From JAJEFO01 sp965221845 (lineage in GTDB: Bacteria > Pseudomonadota > Alphaproteobacteria > Rhodobacterales > Rhodobacteraceae), in contig OZ244919.1 of the NCBI GenBank assembly GCA_965221845.1, forward strand, positions 2,604,001 through 2,668,000: a DNA stretch of 64,000 bases, read 5' to 3'. The stretch's first letter is position 1; the number at the start of each line of letters is the position of its first letter. Of the stretch, positions 24,999 to 33,114 are shown piece after piece. Below the pieces are notes generated by a model. The model was not told where the DNA came from, did not search any database, and worked only from the letters and a program-made list of their open reading frames with translations. The translations under genes were made by a program, and so were the position numbers.

Positions 24999-26069
24999 AT
25001 GATCCGCCGCCTTCCGCCCGCCGCCCTCGCCCTTGCCGCCCTCGGCCTTCTGACCGCGTGCGGCGGCGGCGGCGGCGAGGGAGGCGGCGGGGAGAGGGCC
25101 GGAGCCCGCAACGCCGCCTTCACCGCCGACGGCGGCCAGGCGGTCGCGGCCGGCCGCCTGGCCGCACGGTCCGCACCGCGCTCCGGCAGCGTGCGCCAGT
25201 CCGGCGGCAGCCTTTCCCCCGTCGCCGGCGTGACGGTCAGGCGGCTGCCGGACGGGTCGTCTGACATTGTCGTCGAGCGCCGGGACGGGACCCGGACATC
25301 CCTGAACACCGTCCGGCATGCCGTGGCGACCCGGACCGGGCGATCCCCCGCCGGACGGCGCGCGGAGCCGGGAACCCTGCCGGCGTCGGACGCCACCCGC
25401 ATCACGGCGGCCGCGGGACTGGCGGACCGGGATCCGGACGATCTCGCCGACCGGATCGCGGGCGGCTGCCGGCTCCACGTCACGGGGGACCGGGAGGCGG
25501 GCGCCGTGACGGGCGCCGAGGCGGGGGCCTTCGTCGAGGGTCCCGAACTCGCCGACAACGCGCCCCCGGCCGGCGGCACGGCAGGCTGCGACGGCCCGGC
25601 CGCCGGGCTCCGGGCCGCCCGCTGCGGCACCGGCACCGCCACCCCGCTGCGGCCGGGCGGCACCGTTGAAACGGGCGACTGCACCGGCCGGTTCCGGGCC
25701 GCCGCCGACTTCGCCGCCGGCACGGTGTCCGGCACCATCGGCCGGATCCGCGTGGCGGGCGTCGGCGAGACCCCGTCGGGCCGGGTCCATGCCGTCCCCC
25801 TGCAACCCGGCAATGTCCGCGTGGAGCTGCAGGGCGCCTCCATCGACGCCAGCGGCCGCGCAACGGGCACGGTCCGGCTGGTCAGCCTCGATCCGGACAT
25901 CCCCTTCACGAGTCAGGAGGGATCGTGGGGCGGCCGCCTGTCGTCCGTCGACGACGGGGCCGGCCTCCCCCGGGCGCTGGCCGGCACCCGTGCCGGGCGG
26001 GCCGCGACGGCGGGCGGCACGGAGGTGGCGTACATCGGCGCGCATGCCGGCGCCACCGGGGACTTTTGA
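24999..26069 (+). CDS. TbpB-like surface lipoprotein (Slam substrate), copy A
   Basis: A 356-residue lipoprotein. The signal peptide MIRRLPPAALALAALGLLTA leads to the lipobox LTAC and a poly-Gly tether. The C-terminal half has the small beta-barrel pattern of transferrin-binding-protein-B-like proteins: FAAGTVSGTIGRIRVAG, EGSWGGRLSSVDDG, PRALAGTRAG, then IGAHAGATGDF. It lies 19 bases before the Slam gene, the standard pairing of a Slam with its lipoprotein substrate. Known: Slam moves such lipoproteins to the outer face, where they capture iron carriers, haem or host factors; the ligand here is unknown. Copy B differs by one residue (L/V) by eye. Confidence 0.75.
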   Translation: MIRRLPPAALALAALGLLTACGGGGGEGGGGERAGARNAAFTADGGQAVAAGRLAARSAPRSGSVRQSGGSLSPVAGVTVRRLPDGSSDIVVERRDGTRTSLNTVRHAVATRTGRSPAGRRAEPGTLPASDATRITAAAGLADRDPDDLADRIAGGCRLHVTGDREAGAVTGAEAGAFVEGPELADNAPPAGGTAGCDGPAAGLRAARCGTGTATPLRPGGTVETGDCTGRFRAAADFAAGTVSGTIGRIRVAGVGETPSGRVHAVPLQPGNVRVELQGASIDASGRATGTVRLVSLDPDIPFTSQEGSWGGRLSSVDDGAGLPRALAGTRAGRAATAGGTEVAYIGAHAGATGDF

Positions 26070-26088
26070 AAAAGGCGCGGGGCCGAGG

Positions 26089-27519
26089 ATGACGTCTCCC
26101 TCCCCCGCCGCCCCCGGGCGCCGCCGCCTGCCGCCGTCCTGGCTGCGTGCCGCCCTCGGCTTCCTGGCGCCGGCGGCGCTCGCGGCCTCCCTGGCCGTCG
26201 CCCAGGAGAGCGCCGCGCCCGTCCTCACGCCCGCCGAGCAGGCCCTCGCGGCGTCCCGGGACCGCCTGGCCGACGGCGACTGGGAGAGCGCCCTGGACCG
26301 TCTCCGCCCCCATGCGGCCGACCCCCGCGCGGCCGCCCGCCTCTTCGACCTGGGGCTGGCCCTCCTGAACGCCGGCACGGACCCGCGCCTGCCGGACGCC
26401 GCCCGCACCGCGCTCCTTGACGGCGCCGTCGCCGCCTTCCGGGCCCTGCTCGCCGCCGGTCCCGAGGCCACCCGGGCGCGCCTCGAACTCGCCCGCGCCC
26501 TCTTCCTCAGGGGCCGGGACGGGCCGGCCCGCCGCCACTTCCGCCGGGTGCTGGCCGGCGACGTCCCGCCGCCCGTGGCCGCCAACGTCCGGCGCTTCCT
26601 CGCCGCCATCGAATCCCGCCGCCGCTGGAGTGCCCATGGCGGCTTCGCCCTGGCGCCGGACACCAACGTCGGCCAGGCCAGCGAGCAGCGGGTGGTCAAT
26701 GCCTACGTCCCTCTCCTGGGGCAGACGGTGCCCCTCACCCGCGGCAATCCCCCGCCCACCTCGGGCGTCGGCCTGCGCCTCTTCGCGGGCGGCGAATACC
26801 GGCACCCCCTGAACGACCGCGCCCGCCTCCGCCTCGGCGCCGGCATCGCCCGCACCGACCACAGGACCCGCCGCTGGGACTCGACGGCCCTGCGGGCCCA
26901 TCTCGGCCCCGAGGCGGCGCTGACCCCCCGCACGCGGGCGAGCCTCCTCCTGACGGCCGCCCGGCGCCGGGATGCCGGCGAGACCTCCTTCGACGACGCC
27001 GGCCTCCGCCTCGAGGCCCGGCACCGCCTCTCCGACCGCACCCGCCTCTCGCTCGACCTCGCCCGCCGCGAGCGCCGCCACGCCGCCCCCGGCAACCGGG
27101 ACCGCGACGGCCCGCGCACCGATCTCGCCCTCGGCGTCACCCGCCAGGCCACCCCGGCGCTGGACCTGACCGGCTCCCTCTCCCTCGGCCGCGAGCGGCC
27201 CCGTGAACCGCGGGCCCGCACCCGCACACGGGGGCTGCGTCTTGGCGCCACCCGCGACTTCGGCCAGGGCTGGACCGTTGGCCTCGCGGGCAGCCTCTCG
27301 CGCACCGCCTGGGATACTCGTCGCAGCACCGCGGACGGCGCCCGCCGCCGCGACACGACGACCGACCTCACGGTCTCGGTCCTCAAGCGCGATCTCGCTC
27401 TCGCCGGGTTCAGCCCCCGCCTCGCGGTCGGCACCGCCCGCCGCCGCTCGAACAACCGCCCCGACGACCAGAACTACAGACGCGCCTACGCCGACGTCAG
27501 CTTCGTCCGGCAGTTCTGA
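26089..27519 (+). CDS. Slam-type surface lipoprotein assembly modifier, copy A
   Basis: A 476-residue outer-membrane protein with a signal peptide (hydrophobic AALGFLAPAALAASLAVAQE). An alpha-helical TPR-like domain follows at about residues 40-180 (LTPAEQALAASRDRLADGDW, EATRARLELARALFLRGRDG), then a C-terminal beta barrel starting near FALAPDTNVGQASEQR and ending FVRQF with a terminal aromatic. TPR plus 14-strand barrel is the known Slam (DUF560) architecture, and the upstream lipoprotein supports it. The family flips lipoproteins across the outer membrane. Copy B differs at three residues by eye (G/N, A/P, N/S). Confidence 0.8.
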   Translation: MTSPSPAAPGRRRLPPSWLRAALGFLAPAALAASLAVAQESAAPVLTPAEQALAASRDRLADGDWESALDRLRPHAADPRAAARLFDLGLALLNAGTDPRLPDAARTALLDGAVAAFRALLAAGPEATRARLELARALFLRGRDGPARRHFRRVLAGDVPPPVAANVRRFLAAIESRRRWSAHGGFALAPDTNVGQASEQRVVNAYVPLLGQTVPLTRGNPPPTSGVGLRLFAGGEYRHPLNDRARLRLGAGIARTDHRTRRWDSTALRAHLGPEAALTPRTRASLLLTAARRRDAGETSFDDAGLRLEARHRLSDRTRLSLDLARRERRHAAPGNRDRDGPRTDLALGVTRQATPALDLTGSLSLGRERPREPRARTRTRGLRLGATRDFGQGWTVGLAGSLSRTAWDTRRSTADGARRRDTTTDLTVSVLKRDLALAGFSPRLAVGTARRRSNNRPDDQNYRRAYADVSFVRQF

Positions 27520-27649
27520 GCCGCCCCGGATGACGGCATCCCCCCGCCCCGGCTGACGGCATCCCCCCTGAGACGGCCCGGATGACGACGCCGCCCGGCA
27601 GGTTCGCGACATCGTGTGATGTCGGACGACCCGCAACGCTGTGCACAAA

Positions 27650-27745
27650 CGGCGGCGCAAGCCTGCCTGACGATGCTGTCGTTGGCGGTCGCTGCCCTGC
27701 ATGCGCACAACAGCACGCAGCAGCCAATGGCACCCAATGACAACG
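27650..27745 (-). pseudogene. Relic of a DUF2335 gene 3' end
   Basis: Read on the minus strand, this stretch contains AAACCCAHAGQ encoded by bases that closely match the 3' part of the DUF2335 gene at 32210-32255 (AACYCAYVGQP), with only a handful of transition differences over about 40 bases. The similarity fades beyond. It is a short fragment left just outside inverted-repeat arm A, suggesting that the DUF2335 operon, or part of it, was once duplicated here. Confidence 0.4.
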
Positions 27746-27809
27746 CAGCCGGTTGACATCCGGCGTTGTCGGATCGTACCTGGATGGGGTTCCGGATCAG
27801 GTGGCTCGA

Positions 27810-28106
27810 ATGGCAACAGTTGCGAAGCTCGATGAGAACCGTTGGGTGGTTCACATGGGCAGTCCCGGTGATTCGTGCGTAACGGTCGAAGTGAACATGA
27901 GCCTCGAAACCGCAGGGAGGATCGCGGAGAAGGAAACCGAGCGACTTGCCGCCCTGAACCCAGACAGGGACGACATCGGTCCGGAAACGGTCGGATCGGC
28001 GGTGCTGTCGGTGCTGGGACAGTTTGCAGCCGGCGGCAAGCCTTGGTCCGTCACTTCTGCTCTTTCCATATCCCGGCGACTCGCTCGGCGGCTTCACGGG
28101 AGGTGA
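27810..28106 (+). CDS. Hypothetical protein
   Basis: A 98-residue frame, MATVAKLDENRWVVHMGSPG onward, with NMSLETAGRIAEKETERLAA and a short tail. It has natural-looking codon use, less GC-biased than its neighbours, but no recognised domain. The last 56 bases overlap the convergent PIN-domain gene, and the C-terminal residues (SRRLARRLHGR) lie in that overlap, so the true end may be elsewhere. A possible -35 box TTGACA lies at 27753. Confidence 0.4.
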   Translation: MATVAKLDENRWVVHMGSPGDSCVTVEVNMSLETAGRIAEKETERLAALNPDRDDIGPETVGSAVLSVLGQFAAGGKPWSVTSALSISRRLARRLHGR

Positions 28107-28677
28107 AGCCCGCGAGAGGCAGTGTCTGACGCCAGGTGCCCGCCGGGTCCAGAATCTCCATGCGGAAGGCGCCTTCCGGCGAGACCCTGACAACACGGCA
28201 GGCCGGCCGGATGCCCAGGCGCTGTTCCAGCGTGTCGACCAGAGCCCGCGGTGAGCATGCCAACCGATGATTGCGGAGGAATTCGCCGTCGCTGGTCAGG
28301 ATCGCGTCGACATCGGCAAGGTCGCCTGCAGCCGCAACCTGTGCGTCCTCGAAGGACAGTCGTCCGTAGCCCAGTGCGGCGCGGAGCACGTCCTCCGCGA
28401 GCGGCAGCACGGACAGCAGAAGCATCAGTTCGGTGGCCAGAAGGCGTTCGCGCCGACCTCTGCCTTGACCGGGTCCCGCTCCGTGGTGACAGATCACCCC
28501 GAAAGCCGAGGCACAGACATGTCCCTTGACGGCGCCGACTGCGGCAAAGTTCAGTGCGCGCGCCGCCGGAACCGCGTTGTCCCGCAGCAGGAACACGTCG
28601 AGCAGGACGTTCGCGTCGAACAGGACGCGAAGTGAACCGCCGCTCCGAAGGCGCGATTCCAGGTCAGGCGGCACCAT
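28051..28677 (-). CDS. PIN-domain protein, probable VapC-like toxin
   Basis: A 208-residue protein. The N-terminal PIN motif RVLFDANVLLDVFLLRDN has the catalytic Asp at residue 21, and later acidic residues sit in LSFEDAQVAAAGDLADVDAI and LTSDGEFLRNH, which together form the metal site of PIN RNases. The C-terminal ~55 residues are an extra beta-rich extension. The start at 28677 is chosen because the longer frame (to 28839) runs through the upstream partner gene. It overlaps that partner by 14 bases, typical of a toxin-antitoxin operon. Role inferred: RNA cleavage when free of the antitoxin. Confidence 0.72.
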   Translation of the reverse strand: MVPPDLESRLRSGGSLRVLFDANVLLDVFLLRDNAVPAARALNFAAVGAVKGHVCASAFGVICHHGAGPGQGRGRRERLLATELMLLLSVLPLAEDVLRAALGYGRLSFEDAQVAAAGDLADVDAILTSDGEFLRNHRLACSPRALVDTLEQRLGIRPACRVVRVSPEGAFRMEILDPAGTWRQTLPLAGFTSREAAERVAGIWKEQK

Positions 28678-28858
28678 GACGAGCGGGATGGCTGGCGTCC
28701 CGTGTCGAGCCGGGCTGCGCCTTGGCGGAGACCTGTTCATCGACAAGGGCGCCGAACATCTTCTCGACCTGAGGCGAAAGGCCCCAGGCCGCCGACCGCC
28801 TTGCCGCGGATTCGGGTTCGGCGTCTGCCGCTTCACCACGTTTTTCGAGGTCGGTCAT
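28664..28858 (-). CDS. Small protein, probable partner (antitoxin) of the PIN toxin
   Basis: A 64-residue hydrophilic protein starting MTDLEKRGEAADAEPESAAR, with a central helix WGLSPQVEKMFGALVDEQVS. It precedes and overlaps the PIN gene, the usual antitoxin position. No DNA-binding motif is obvious, so the antitoxin assignment rests on context alone. Confidence 0.45.
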   Translation of the reverse strand: MTDLEKRGEAADAEPESAARRSAAWGLSPQVEKMFGALVDEQVSAKAQPGSTRDASHPARHGAA

Positions 28859-28969
28859 GGCGCACTCCTGACGTCCTTGGCACCTTGCCGCAGACAGCCG
28901 CGGATGGCAATACGCTCAGGCGTGCAACCGAAGGCGGGCCATTGCTCCCTGCATGTCTTATGGGTAATG

Positions 28970-29508
28970 GGCAGCCCGCGCCCGAAGCCGCGCGTCAGCC
29001 CCGGCGAGCGCCAGTTCGACGCGCGTCAGCCAGCGCCCGTGAACCTCGAGACGTCGACGAACGTCTCCGCGAGGAAGGCCGGGCAGCCGTGCGCGGCCTC
29101 GATGTCGGCGGACAGCCGGCGCAGGCCCGGCACCCGGGACGCCGGGCTCGCCACCCGTCCGGGGACGGGATGACGAAGCGGGAGCTGTTGCAGACCAGGT
29201 GCAGGCGCCGGAACTGCCGCTCCTGCGACCACCCGATCCAGCGGTCCCGCGCCGCCAGCCTGGACGCGCCCGGCTGCCAGCCGCCCGGCGCCAGTCAGGT
29301 CCCGCCGTGCAGCGCGACCCGGGCAGCAGGCCCTTGCCGACGATGCCGTGGAACCGCAGGCAGTGACGCGCCGCGACCAGGCGGTCCCGGAGCCGGTGCT
29401 CACGGACCCCGTGCGTCGGGCGCACCGTGACCGCGCGCAGGTCGATGGACGACTCCAGTGCCGCAGGAATCACCATGGACCGCAGGCCGCCGCATGGAAA
29501 ACCGCCGC
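28970..29508 (-). pseudogene. DUF4338 (DruA-like) gene relic
   Basis: In three successive frames the minus strand gives the DUF4338 order: DRLVAARHCLRFHGIVGKGL, then ASRLAARDRWIGWSQERQFR with RRLHLVCNSSRFVIP, then RRLSADIEAAHGCPAFLAET and FVDVSRFTG. DUF4338 is the domain of Druantia DruA and of related stand-alone proteins. At least two frameshifts and a stop are present, and the 5' end is cut by IS30 copy 4 at 29509. It is a dead gene in an otherwise defence-like segment. Confidence 0.65.
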
Positions 29509-30805
29509 TTCCACTCCGAAGTGCAACATCAGCCAGCGAGGGGCGAAGCCCGAGCGGCGGCGGTCCCTTCACCGGGAGGCGTAGCCAGTCTTCCGGGGCG
29601 GTGCAAGCCCTGCCGGGCGCTGTCCGCGGCCCGCCGGACGCAGGGAGGGCGGAGCCCGACCGGAGGACGGCGGGCCGCGGACAGCGCGCATCTCCCCTCG
29701 GAGCCGCCCCCGGCGGCCCCGGAACGGCCCCCTCAGGGCGGCTGCGCCTGGTGGAAGGCCTCGGACGGGGTGAGGTAGCCCAGCGCCTTGCGCGGCCGCG
29801 CGTTGAGGCGGTCCTGGACGGCCTGCACCTCTGCGTCCGTCACCTTGCGGAAGTCCGTGCCCTTCGGGAACCACTCCCGCACCAGCCCGTTCACGTGCTC
29901 GTTCAGGCCGCGCTCCCAGGAGTGGTACGGGCGCGCGAAGAAGAACCCCGCGCCGAGCGCCTCCGACACGCGGGCGTGGCCCGCGAACTCCTTGCCGTTG
30001 TCCGCGGTGACCGTGTGCACGGGGAGAGGGCCCAGCATGCCGGTCATGGCCGAGCCGACCGCGTCCGCCGTCTTCCTTTCGACCCTTTCGAGCAGGGTGT
30101 ACTTGGACGCCCTGTCCACCAGCGACACCAGCGCGCCGCTGTGGCCCTTGCCAACGATGGTGTCGGCCTCCCAGTCGCCGACCCGTTCCTTCGCCTCCAC
30201 GACGTCCGGGCGCTCGGAGATGTCCACCCGGCCCGGGATGCGGCCGCGGCCCGCGTGGGCCCCGCCCTTCCAGTTCGGCTTCTTCCCGCGGCGGCGGAGA
30301 TGCCGCCAGAGACCGCCGCCGGCCTTCCGGTCGGCGTGGATGCGCTCGTAGATCCACTGACGCCCCGCCATCGGCTCGCCCTCCTTGCGGAGGCGCCCGC
30401 TGACCTGCTCGGGGCCCGGCCCTCGGCCAGCCGCTCCTCCGCCATGCGCCACAGCTCCGGCGTCATCTTGCGCGCCACCGACGAGGCCGCGCTGCGGCGC
30501 CTGTCCGCCTTGCGCCGGGCCTGCTTGTGGCGGCAGCCGCGCCTGCCGGCGTTGCGCCGCACCTCGCGCCAGACCGTCGTGCGGTCGCGGCCGAGCTGGC
30601 GGGCGATCGCCGGGCCGGAAAGCCCGCTTTTCCTCAGGGCGTGGATCTGGCAGCGTTCCGCATGAGGCCGGTGGCGATGGCCCTCGGGCATGACGGTCTC
30701 CTTGCTTCATCACAGGGACTGTCGTCGCCGCCTGGCCGATTCGCAACATCATGTGTCGCCGAACGACCAGGAACACTGCATCAGGTGTTGCACTTCAGAG
30801 TGGAA
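29509..30805 (-). mobile_element. IS30-family element, copy 4
   Basis: 1297 bp with the same terminal repeats, inserted in the DUF4338 relic. It is one base shorter than copies 2 and 3, because a single base is missing in the transposase at about 30415. It is otherwise close to copy 2 and in the same orientation. Confidence 0.87.
29733..30691 (-). pseudogene. IS30-family transposase, single-base frameshift (copy 4)
   Basis: The N-terminal part (MPEGHRHRPHAERCQIHALR to RMAEERLAEG) is in one frame. After a one-base deletion (GAGGGCCGGGCCCC versus GAGGGCTGGAGCCCC in copy 2), the rest (PEQVSGRLRKEGEPMAGRQW to the C terminus) continues in another. All catalytic residues are still encoded, so only this base separates it from function. 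Confidence 0.85.
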
Positions 30806-30869
30806 CGGGGGAACGAAATGGTCGCCCCCGGAATCACGGCGTGGCGGTCACCGGGCGGACAATAAAACG

Positions 30870-31361
30870 CCCTGGCCGGATCCGGCCCGGAGTTGACCGG
30901 GGCGGCGCATGCGCATGGCTTCGGGACATGAGCGACGCGCCGGACACTCTACGGACTCGCCCGGCAGGTCGCCGTCCTGGAGGAACGCATGAACACGATG
31001 CAGGCAGACCTTTCGGCCACCCTTGAACGCTTCCGGGCCGACATGGCCGCGCACCGGGAGGACGCGGCGAAGCGCGACAAGGACAACCAGCGCTGGACCG
31101 TCGGGTTCGGCATTGCGCAGATCGTCCTGACCGTCGCCGTACTCGCGGCCGGCTTCGCATTCCTCGGCATCCTGATCGGCCTGCCTGTCTGACGGAAGCC
31201 GCCTGAACCGACCGATCCGGCGGCGCGGGGCCGCGGAGGCGACACGGGCGGCGGGCCGCGCGCCCGCCCTGCCGGGAGCCTTCCCCAAGATGCTGATTCC
31301 AGGCCGGTATTCCGACTCTTCCGGGGAGACGCGCCCCCGGATTCCCTGAATGGAAATCTGA
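30870..31361 (+). repeat. Orphan copy of the porin leader with small membrane-protein gene
   Basis: This ~490-base stretch is the complement of about 44855-45345: the small membrane-protein gene plus the whole leader of porin B, up to and including the first codons of the porin (ATGGAAATC). Identity then stops abruptly at 31361, so this is a porin promoter and leader without a porin. It forms an inverted repeat with the copy in front of porin B, about 13.5 kb away. Confidence 0.85.
30989..31192 (+). CDS. Small coiled-coil membrane protein, copy 1
   Basis: A 67-residue protein starting MNTMQADLSATLERFRADMA, a short amphipathic coiled-coil helix, followed by one or two membrane helices at FGIAQIVLTVAVLAAGFAFL and GILIGLPV. 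A further coiled-coil-like stretch (ARQVAVLEER) precedes the ATG in frame, but a stop lies before it and no start codon is available. An identical copy is at 45021-45224, upstream of porin B. Function unknown; the pattern resembles small phage or stress membrane proteins. Confidence 0.6.
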   Translation: MNTMQADLSATLERFRADMAAHREDAAKRDKDNQRWTVGFGIAQIVLTVAVLAAGFAFLGILIGLPV

Positions 31362-31377
31362 ACTACACCCGAGTCCG

Positions 31378-31389
31378 CCCCCCCCCCCC
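31378..31389. repeat. Poly-C tract (12 C)
   Basis: A run of twelve C, starting 16 bases after the truncated porin start codons of the orphan leader. Long homopolymer tracts slip readily during replication, so copy number here may vary. It lies between that leader and the DUF2335 operon. Confidence 0.7.
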
Positions 31390-31473
31390 TCTTCTCGCGA
31401 CCTTCAGTCACGAGGCTGTTGCACCTTCCCGTCAGGGAATCTAGGCTCGCATCATCGGCCCGGGGAGAGGCAT

Positions 31474-31638
31474 GTGTCCGAGGAAGGCCTGAACGACGGT
31501 GCAAGCCTGCTTGAGGATGATGACATGCGCAAGGTCTTCGGCGAGGCCGCCGGAAGCCATGCCTCTTCCAGGCAAGCTGGAGACACGAAGCAGGGATCCG
31601 AGGTCGCTGCGGCTCGACCAACGCCGGAAACTGCCTGA
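31474..31638 (+). CDS. Possible small first gene of the DUF2335 operon
   Basis: A 54-residue frame starting with GTG at 31474 (VSEEGLNDGASLLEDDDMRK), with GGGGAGAGG 4 bases upstream. It is acidic and hydrophilic, with no known domain. It ends 10 bases before the next gene, and codon use resembles that of its neighbours. Supported only by the ribosome-binding site and spacing. Confidence 0.4.
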   Translation: MSEEGLNDGASLLEDDDMRKVFGEAAGSHASSRQAGDTKQGSEVAAARPTPETA

Positions 31639-31648
31639 AAGGTGACAC

Positions 31649-31891
31649 ATGCAATCAGCTAGCGCAAAGGCGCCGTCTTCTTCTGTAGTGATCAAGTTCG
31701 TTTCAGTGCCGTCCCGTCAGGAACCTGGACGTGGCGCCGGAGACTTTGTCGACTGCCTGAACGACATGCACGTGCCACCTGACCAGGTCAGGTTGCGAAC
31801 CGTCTGCAATGGCCAGAACGGACTGGTGAGGGATGCCGAAAATATCCGGAACTACTTCCGGAATGCACTGTCCGAGATGCCAGCCGAATGA
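31649..31891 (+). CDS. Hypothetical protein in the DUF2335 operon
   Basis: An 80-residue protein, MQSASAKAPSSSVVIKFVSV onward, with DDFVDCLNDMHVPPDQV-like acidic stretches and a C-terminal helix VRDAENIRNYFRNALSEMPA. No family recognised. Its stop overlaps the DUF2335 start by ATGA, so they are co-translated. An AGGTGACAC ribosome-binding region precedes it. Confidence 0.5.
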   Translation: MQSASAKAPSSSVVIKFVSVPSRQEPGRGAGDFVDCLNDMHVPPDQVRLRTVCNGQNGLVRDAENIRNYFRNALSEMPAE

Positions 31892-32341
31892 GCGGGCCGA
31901 CCGACAGGAATGACGACCGGAACGCGGACGACAGAACCGACGATCCCGTTTCTGTTGGCGAAATCACCGTGCAGCTTCCAGAGGGAACGCCGCCGGAAGT
32001 TGCCAGCATCATCGCCCAGCGAATGAGCTTTTCCGGTCCGCTGCCGCCGCCAAGCATGTTCAGGCAGTATGAGGAAATTCTGCCGGGCTCTGCGGACAGG
32101 ATAATGTCTCTTGCCGAGAAAGAGCAGAGCATGCGGGGCGCGGACAACTCGAACGTGTTCCGCAACGATGCGGCCAGGGTGTACGGAAGCATTGTCGTGT
32201 CGGTGTCACTGGTGGTTGCTGCGTGCTATTGTGCGTATGTAGGGCAACCCGTATGTCGGGGTCGTTCTTGGCGCGTCTGGCGCCATTCCAGGCGTCGTAA
32301 GGGCGTTTGTCAAACCGGGCGGGGAGAGGAAGGGACCGTGA
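31888..32341 (+). pseudogene. DUF2335 membrane protein with a late frameshift
   Basis: The N-terminal ~115 residues show the DUF2335 signature: FSGPLPPPSMFRQYEEILPG, SADRIMSLAEKEQSMRGADN, then the first membrane helix GSIVVSVSLVVAACYCAYVG. At about 32247-32250 the frame shifts by one. The other frame continues the family's second membrane segment, YVGVVLGASGAIPGVVRAFV, and stops at TGA 32341. Unshifted, the protein instead ends in an Arg-rich tail at 32406. It is either a recent frameshift or a base error. DUF2335 proteins are small predicted membrane proteins of unknown function, often near phage-related genes. Confidence 0.65.
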
Positions 32342-32768
32342 AGGAGCGGACCCGAAGGCCTGCCCCCTTGCGTTCAGTTTGGTCGCCGTCCAGAACGACA
32401 TCCTGATGGCGAGAGACCAGGTGCATCGGCTTCTGCCGCACCCTCCGTCCCGGTCCAGCCGCAGCCTGCCAGCACCGACGCGCCGCCACCAGGGCCTCAG
32501 CACACCGGGAGGCCGGTTCCGTCACTTCCTGCATCGCCCCACGTGCCTGCAGCCCGTCTTGCCATGGTTCACGCCCCGCATCGGGCCGGCTTCCCGCCCC
32601 GGCCCAGCCCGTCATCCGCCTCGGTCCTGACGTCCGCGAATCACCGATCAAGGCCCAAGCCGGAGATCCGCGGAAAAATCCGGACACATCCCATGCGAGC
32701 TGCTTGCGGCCATCCATCATGGTGATAGGTTCTCGTTGCATGAGAAAGCGGTTCGGAGAGTTGCGGGC
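32342..32768. other. About 430 bases without a recognisable gene
   Basis: Short frames only, rich in Pro, Arg and Ser as expected from random GC-rich sequence. One stretch at 32340-32440 (EGADPKACPLAFSLVAVQND) could be a gene remnant. The region contains the promoter of the following toxin-antitoxin-like pair, though no clear boxes are seen. Confidence 0.4.
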
Positions 32769-33104
32769 ATGGTGGCGACGGACCAACCCTGGAGCCCTGC
32801 GCAAGCCACGGACCTTGTCAGGAGAATCTCGGGCGACCCGAAAGGCGACACGACCTGGACAAGACATGCTCTGGAACGGTTGCGCGAGCGAGGGCTGACC
32901 ACTTCGGACGCGCTCTGGGTGCTCCGCAGGGGATTCGTGCACGAACCTCCTGCGGAGGAGTCGACCGTGAAGGGACTGTACAAATACGTGATCGAGGGCC
33001 GGGCGCCAAACTCGGGGCGGCGGACTGTCAGGATCGTCGCCGTTCCGGACGCGAACGCAAATCACGTCAAGATCATGACCGTGATGTGGAAGGACGGTTC
33101 ATGA
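32769..33104 (+). CDS. DUF4258-domain protein, probable toxin of a TA pair
   Basis: A 111-residue protein with the compact RelE-like DUF4258 pattern: TWTRHALERLRERGLTTSDA, LWVLRRGFVHEPPA, YKYVIEGRAPNSGRRTVRIV, then VKIMTVMWKDGS. The conserved His-Arg-Arg segment near residue 35 is the putative active site. It is immediately followed (10 bases) by an XRE-family regulator, the order of HigB/HigA- and MqsR/MqsA-like systems. The start 32769 has GGAG upstream; an in-frame ATG 33 bases earlier is also possible. Confidence 0.65.
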   Translation: MVATDQPWSPAQATDLVRRISGDPKGDTTWTRHALERLRERGLTTSDALWVLRRGFVHEPPAEESTVKGLYKYVIEGRAPNSGRRTVRIVAVPDANANHVKIMTVMWKDGS

Positions 33105-33114
33105 GGGGAGCCAG

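Larger units (their letters stand above)
24890..27590 (+). repeat. Inverted-repeat arm A: TbpB-like lipoprotein plus Slam module
   Basis: This 2.7-kb stretch is nearly identical to the complement of 37222-39910. It begins in non-coding sequence at CCCTGCTGGCCGGAGGCAGG and ends in non-coding sequence shortly after the Slam stop. Arm A carries two tandem copies of a 22-23-base unit (GCCCCGG[A/C]TGACGGCATCCCCC) after the Slam gene, where arm B has one. Confidence 0.85.

Noticed and set aside
24960..26699. Minus-strand frame of 579 codons opposite the TbpB-like lipoprotein and Slam genes (and its mirror at 38097-39836)
   Set aside because: It is the antisense of real genes with signal peptides and domain structure. 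It is long only because of GC content, and it appears twice only because the locus is duplicated.
30044..30351. Separate small genes inside the IS30 copies
   Set aside because: They are fragments of the frameshifted transposase or its antisense, not independent genes.
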